Origin: Benincasa hispida
Taxonomy: Eukaryota; Streptophyta; Magnoliopsida; Cucurbitales; Cucurbitaceae
DNA length: 64,000 bases
Direction of reading: 5' to 3'
Assembly: GCF_009727055.1 (NCBI RefSeq)
Contig: NC_052360.1
Span: forward strand, 66,716,976-66,780,975
Position 1 is the stretch's first letter. Each line of letters begins with the position of its first letter. The position numbers and the translations under genes were made by a program. Positions 58,850 through 64,000 of the stretch are shown here, piece after piece. A model generated the notes under the pieces. That model was not told where the DNA came from. It searched no databases and saw only the letters and a list, made by a program, of their open reading frames with translations.

Positions 58850-59970
58850 ATATTAAAAGGAACTTGATTTTAGTTGCATGTATTATAGAACAGATGTATT
58901 CAATTTCATTTTCTATAAATAAATCGTTTATTTTCAAGAATGGTGTTGAGATTTGTTCAGCAACTTTAGAAGATAATTTATATATTCTAAGACCATTAGC
59001 ATAAAAAATACTCATCAATACCGAATGATTGAAAACGGCAACGACTAAAAATAAAAGAAATTTTTTTCTCCTAAAAAAATGCACACCTTTGACACCTAAA
59101 ACCAAGTCACATACACCTCGATAGGATCGAGAAATTGGTAAAGAATGGACTTCTAAATGAGTTAAAAGAATGTTCATTACCAGTATATGAATCATGCCTT
59201 GAAGGCAAGATGACTAAAAGACCTTTTACTAGAAAAGGCTATAGAGCCAAAAAACCTTTGAAATTTTTACATTCAGACCTCTATGGTTCAATGAATGTTC
59301 AAGCAAGAGAAGGTTTTGAATATTTCATCTATTTTATATACGATTATTCGAGATTTGGGTATTTTACCTAATGCAACATAAGTCTGAAGTTCTTGAAAAG
59401 TTTAAAGAGTATAAGACTAAAGTTGAAAATTTATTAGGTAAAACAATTAAGACACTTTGATCTGATCGAGGTGGAGAGTATATGGACTTGAGATTCCAAA
59501 ACTATATGATAGAACATGGAATCACATTCTAACTCTCAGCACTCGGTACACCTCAACAAAATGGTGTATTAGAAAGGAGAAATAGAACCTTGTTAGACAT
59601 GGTTCAGTCTATAATGAGCTATGCTAATTTACCTGATTCCTTTTGGGGTTATGCAGTAGAGACTGCAGTATATATCTTGAACAATGTTCCATCCAAAAGT
59701 TTTCAAAAACACCTTTTGAATTATAGAAAGAGCATAAAGGGAATTTACGACATTACAGAATTTAGGGATGTCAAATGCATGTGCTGACAACAAACCCAAA
59801 GAAATTGGAACCTCGTTCAATGGTATGTCTATTTGTAGGCTATCCCAATGAAACTAGGGTTGGTCTCTTTCATGATCCAAAGAAGAACAAGGTATTTGTA
59901 TTGACAAATTCTACATTCTTAGAGGAAGATCATATTCTTATAGGAAGATCACAAACAATGCAATAAATTA
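58850..59970 (+). pseudogene. Copia G protease end and integrase (broken)
   Basis: Begins with the tail of the protease/linker (SFSINKSFIFKNGVEIC, ATLEDNLYILRPLA). Integrase: the HHCC region with IGKEW-like sequence and ESCLEGKMTKRPFT (59190-59225), core HSDLYGSMNVQAREG (first Asp near 59277), TL then a stop, SDRGGEYMDL (second Asp near 59465), GTPQQNGVLERRNRTLLDMV (Glu near 59574), DSFWGYAVETAVYILNNVPS, and the C-terminal KKLEPRSMVCLFVGYPNETR. Four or more breaks, but the catalytic residues are recognisable. Confidence 0.86.
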
Positions 59971-61414
59971 ATCTTAAGTGAGATTTTCAATGAAAATATC
60001 AGTACTTCAATGAAAGATGTTGACAATGCTGGTACATCAACAAGAGTTGTTGACGGTGCTAGCACATTTAGTCAAAATCCTTCTCAAGATTTGAGAGAGC
60101 CTTGTCGTCTCCCATCCTACGAGATATATGGGTTTAATAGAAGCCCATGTCATCATATCTGATGATGCCATTGAGGATCCATTATCTTTTAAAAAGGCAA
60201 TGGAAGATGTTGACAAAGATGAATGGGTGAAAACCATGGATCTTGAAATGGAATCTATGTATTCCAATTCAGTATGGGAACTTGTAGATCGACCTGATGG
60301 GGCAAAATCTATAGGTTGCAAATGGATCTACAAGAGGAAAAGGGGTGTAGATGGAAAGGTTCAAACCTTCAAAGCAAGGCTTGTGGCAAAGGGTTATATG
60401 CAAGTAGAAATGGTTGATTATGTAGAAATCTTTTCTCTTGTTAGCATGCTAAAATCTATTTGCATACTCTTATCCATTGTCATATATTATGACTATGAAA
60501 TATGGAAAATGGATGCCAAGACTACTTTTCTGAATGGAAACTTGATGGGAACATCTATATGAATCAACTAGAGGGATTCATAAAACAAAGTCAGCAAAAG
60601 GTTTGTAAGCTAAAACGATCCATTTATGGATTGAAACAAACATCTAGATTTTGAAACATAAAGTTTGACAATGCAGGCAAATCTTATGGCTTTGAACAAA
60701 ATATTGATGAACCTTGTTTTTACAAGAAAATTATCAAGAGTACTATTGCTTTTCTAGTGTTGTAAGTATATGATATCCTACTCATTGGGAATGAAATATG
60801 ATTTCTTACTGACATTAAAAACTGGCTATCTGCTCAATTCCAAATGAAATATCTGGGAGAAGCACAATATGTACTTGGTATTCAAATTATTAGAAATTGC
60901 AAAAATAGAATGTTAGCCTTGTCTTAAGCATCGTATATTGACAAAATTCTTGTCATATATTCGATGTAAAATTCCAAGAAAGGTAACTTATCTTTTAGAC
61001 ATGTAGTTACCTTGTCTAAGGAACAATTTCCTAAGACATCGCAATAAGTTGAGGAAATGAGATAGATCTATGCATGGGCTGTGTGCAGCCTGATGTATAC
61101 CATGCTGTGTACAAGGCCAGACATATGCTATCCAGCTGATATTGTCGATAGGTATCAATCTAATTTAGGATTTGATCACTGGACGGCTATAAAAACAATC
61201 CTCAATTATCTTAGGAGAATGAGGACATGTTTGTGTATGGTGCTAAGGATCTGATCCTTACAAGATACACTAACTTTGATTTTCAGACTGATAAGGATTG
61301 TAGGAAATCAACATCAGGATCAGTGTTAACTCTTAATGAAGAAGTTGTAGTTTTTCGTAGCATAAAACAAGGTTGTGTTGCGGACTCTACTATAGAGACG
61401 AAATATGTAACTAC
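59971..61414 (+). pseudogene. Copia G reverse transcriptase and RNase H, first part
   Basis: Open at 60128-60562: [75 protein letters not shown]. Further on come VCKLKRSIYGLKQTSRF and YGFEQNIDEPCFYKK. The catalytic box at 60763-60774 is destroyed: Tyr is a stop and the first Asp is Tyr. FQMKYLGEAQYVLGIQI, SLMYTMLCTRPDICY and TDKDCRKSTSGSVLTL (RNase H) continue to 61414, where an LTR is inserted within the ETKYV block. It resumes at 63395. Confidence 0.87.
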
Positions 61415-63394
61415 TGTTGGGTTTTATGTCCTAAAACTCGCAGTTTGTAAAAATTAAACATATTCTATTATCAATAAAGATGTTATTCAACATTTCTTCA
61501 ATAAAGGTATCGAATCTATTAATTGCATTCATAAAGTCTAAATCCAATAATCTAAGATCCATTGCTATTATATGAATACTTGAACTTTATGTAGAGACAT
61601 AAAGATAGATCAAAGTTCGAGTAAATAGCCAAAATGGTCTATAGTACATGACTAAAGTTGGGTATCTTATTCTGGTGACACTATTGGATGCGGCCTACTC
61701 TATAGTTGTTACAAGTTGTTGTAAAGATACTATAAACGAAGTGATCCAGATTCGTTCATGTATTGACAGGAGGAGTGGGGGTGTCTTATGCAATGAGTTT
61801 GCATAAGATCGAACCAAGAAATAAGTCACTCTTACTTTATAACGTTGTTTACTATTTAAGACTGACTATTTCACTTAGATGACCTAGGTAACTCGATCTT
61901 AATCCTGAGCTAACTATGAACTCCTCCTTAGATTTGCATGGGTGAGGGTTAGCTCAACAGTGCTAACTCAATAAGCCTCCCATTACAGGGGTAAGACCGA
62001 GCAGATAGATGGGAACATAGGGTGCAAGACGGAATTCACGCCTACCCGATTTAGAGATAGGAGAAAGGTTGATCTCTTAAGTACTAAATTCAGGTTTTGA
62101 ACAAGGGACTCCACCCTTTCATTGGCCCGGGAGGGATCTGGTTTAGTGATTAGATCATAAACCAATTTTTCATTAGAGGATTAGTAGGAACTTAAGAAAC
62201 AAGACATAATATCAAGGCTAAACTGCATATTGACCCAGCCGTTATTCCGAACAACCTGTGAAGGAACGACTTACTAATTATGGTTAAATCATGTGGACAC
62301 AAATATATCTACAATGAGGAGAGTGCAACTATCAAGCTATAGTGGTGTGACTCGATAGTTAACGAATACTGATTAATTCGAACTAAAGAGTTTTAACCAA
62401 TTAATCTTAATCGTTGGAGCTCATGATCTGTTCGTCCATAAGGTCCCTCTACTAGCTCGTAAAACATGAACACTTTGAATTAATAAATTGAGTGAATTTG
62501 GAATGATATCAATTTGAATTGTTCAAATTGAATAAGAGTTTGAATTTGAATAAGTTCAAAATCAAATTAGGGTTTGTTTTATTATATTCAATATAATTAA
62601 ACAAACCCTAATTTGATTTTGAACTTATTCAAATTCAAACCAATATAATTAATGTTTAACTAAAGAAAATTGAAGAGTTTATAATATTTAAATATTGATT
62701 TAAATATTAATTGCATGAATAGGATTCATGTTTAAAATTAGGTGTGTGATTAATTTAATATTTGATATTAAATTATTTATTTAATTAAATTTGTTTAATT
62801 AATTAAAAAATAAAATTAATTTCCCATTTTAAATACAATTTGAGAAATTGAATTTTTGAAATGTTGAATTTGATTAATTATGAATTAAATCAAATTAGTT
62901 TTAATTAATTTTGAATTAATTGGAAAATTGGAAATTAAGAAATTAAATTTTAAATTTTAAATTTTAGAAAGTGGGTTTTTCTCATTTTTCTCAAGCATGA
63001 GGTGCTTCTCATGCACAATCACACAATTCCCACTTGAATTGGGAAGTAGCTGCTAGCCATCAATTAGATTGAGTGTGGTTGCATGCTGAAGAAATAAAAA
63101 ACTCTCACAATTTGCTGAATTGAGGCAACCAAGAAGAGATTCAGCTAGAAAAATTAGTTTTCAACTACTTCATCTTCTTCCTCACAAACTCTCCAAAATC
63201 ACTCAAATTTGAGTTCACCACTCAAATTCAAGGTTGTGAATAGTAAAGAAGATCTTTTGGTGGTTCTATATTAATTTGGAGCTGAAAACACGTGAAGAGT
63301 AGCTTGGATTTGGGAGAAATCATCAAATGTATGTTCATCCTGAAACCTTCTTTAATTTTCTAAAATAGCATGTTTTTGAACTCAAATTAAATGT
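61415..63394 (+). mobile_element. TR-GAG-family LTR inserted in copia G RNase H
   Basis: Plus-strand copy of the LTR family of 9540-11381: start TGTTGGGTTTTATGTCC, then CTAAAACTCG, AATAAAG, GACACTATTGGATGCGG, GTGCAACTATCAAGC, TGGAGCTCATGATC. The first ~1.9 kb are present; the last bases (the CAATCCAACA end) are missing and no TSD is evident (left flank ACTAC). No internal region accompanies it, so it is a solo LTR or truncated remnant. It contains the palindrome 62538-62640, absent from the copy at 9540-11381. Confidence 0.8.
62538..62640. repeat. 103-bp near-perfect palindrome
   Basis: The arms 62538-62588 and 62590-62640 are reverse complements over 51 bases with one mismatch (62580/62598), around the single base 62589. 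Practically no loop remains, so the DNA could extrude a cruciform and a transcript would form a long hairpin. The left arm starts GTTTGAATTTGAATAAG. Confidence 0.97.
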
Positions 63395-63690
63395 AATTAA
63401 AGGATGTTGTTTGGCTGAGAAAGTTCTTGATTGATTTCGAAGTTGTTCCATATATCTATTTGCCTATCACTTCTACTGTGTCAATAGTGGTGATGTGGCA
63501 AATTCGAAGGAACCTTGAAGCCATAAGCGAGGAAAGAAAATAAAATGGATGTATCATTTGATACGGGAGATTGTCAAAAAAGGGGACGTGATCGTCATGC
63601 AAGTAGCATCAGAGCATAAGATTGTCGTTCTATTTCCCAAGACTAGGCTAAAGTGTTCGGGGGTCATCTAGAAGGTCTAGAACTGTGGGA
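63395..63690 (+). pseudogene. Copia G RNase H C-terminal end
   Basis: Resumes the RNase H cut at 61414: a CLAEKVLD-like block, CVNSGDVANSKEP, KRGKKIKWMYHLIREIVKKGD and QVASEHKI, matching 4650-4920 of the first copia. Stops and one frame change are present. The final EGHL block (here GVI with a stop) ends near 63672. Confidence 0.82.
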
Positions 63691-63800
63691 TATTATATCA
63701 TTTAGACTGGGTAAGTGGGAGATATAACTAGGTATATTGTATGGTCTAGTTTATTTTAATTATCTTTTACATGTATTGTACATCCCACTAGCTTTAGGAC

Positions 63801-63811
63801 AAGTGGGAAAT
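63801..63811 (+). other. Copia G polypurine tract
   Basis: AAGTGGGAAAT immediately before the 3' LTR; the classic copia form is AAGTGGGAGAT. Confidence 0.8.
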
Positions 63812-64000
63812 TGTTAGGATTTACGTCCCTAATCTCTTATTCTATGTTTTTAGTAAATAAATTATTAATAAATAAATAACGTGTTTATTTAATGCATAAA
63901 GTATTCTACATTATTTTCATAATTCAAAATCCAATAAACTAAGATCCAAAGTTATTTAATGTAACTTCAACAGTTGTAGTTGATATACAACTTGATCGTG
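63812..64000 (+). repeat. Copia G 3' LTR, cut by window end
   Basis: Starts TGTTAGGATTTACGTCCC directly after the PPT, like the LTR start at 5060 (TGTTAGGAAATGGTG). It contains CCAATAAACTAAGATCC as in the other copia LTRs and continues beyond the window. Confidence 0.85.

Noticed and set aside
1..64000. A new defence, metabolic or regulatory gene system
   Set aside because: I looked for operon-like or conserved multi-gene order on both strands; all coding similarity is to gag/pol domains. The unusual items are structural features of transposable elements.

Overview
The window looks like repeat-rich chromosomal DNA of a flowering plant, probably a cucurbit. The cucurbit guess rests on my recollection of the gag/pol wording of the dominant Ty1/copia family, so treat it as an inference. 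I found no host gene, tRNA, rRNA or CRISPR array. Nearly everything that can be interpreted is long terminal repeat (LTR) retrotransposon sequence: decayed gag and pol pieces, solo LTRs with target-site duplications (TSDs), LTR fragments, primer-binding sites (PBS) and polypurine tracts (PPT). Every coding stretch is broken by stops, frameshifts, insertions or deletions.

Layout. 1-937 is the end of an Athila-type LTR. 938-7036 is a broken copia RT/RNase H with its 3' LTR, split by a 2-kb solo LTR (TSD GATTC). 7037-15503 is a minus-strand, gag-only, TR-GAG-like non-autonomous copia element, with a leader full of CGATCG palindromes and a central LTR flanked by PPT on one side and PBS on the other. 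15504-17505 is unclassified. 17506-21840 is the 5' LTR and gag of a Ty3/Tekay(Del)-like element; it contains an N-linked 62-bp duplication that looks like an assembly join. 21858-23772 is an LTR scrap and AT-rich DNA with no gene. 23773-38570 is a copia element (LTR, PBS, leader, gag, PR, IN, part of RT, 3' LTR remnant). It carries an Athila-type solo LTR in its leader and, in its 3' LTR, a copia solo LTR that itself contains a Tekay-type solo LTR. 38571-39482 is a short minus-strand LTR with a PPT.

39483-64000 is a second copia element split by several insertions: an Athila-type solo LTR (TSD ACACG), a Ty3-like non-autonomous element (TSD GATCT) that itself contains a near-complete 10-kb Athila element on the minus strand, and a TR-GAG-family LTR carrying a nearly perfect 103-bp palindrome. 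The 3' LTR of this copia runs off the window end.

The parts form no pathway. What they record is the order of insertion events, LTR-LTR recombination (solo LTRs), partial tandem LTR-internal-LTR-internal structures and deletions. The points most worth a second look are the gag-only element, the two tandem-type LTR structures, the large palindrome, and short palindromic motif arrays that recur in otherwise unrelated element families.
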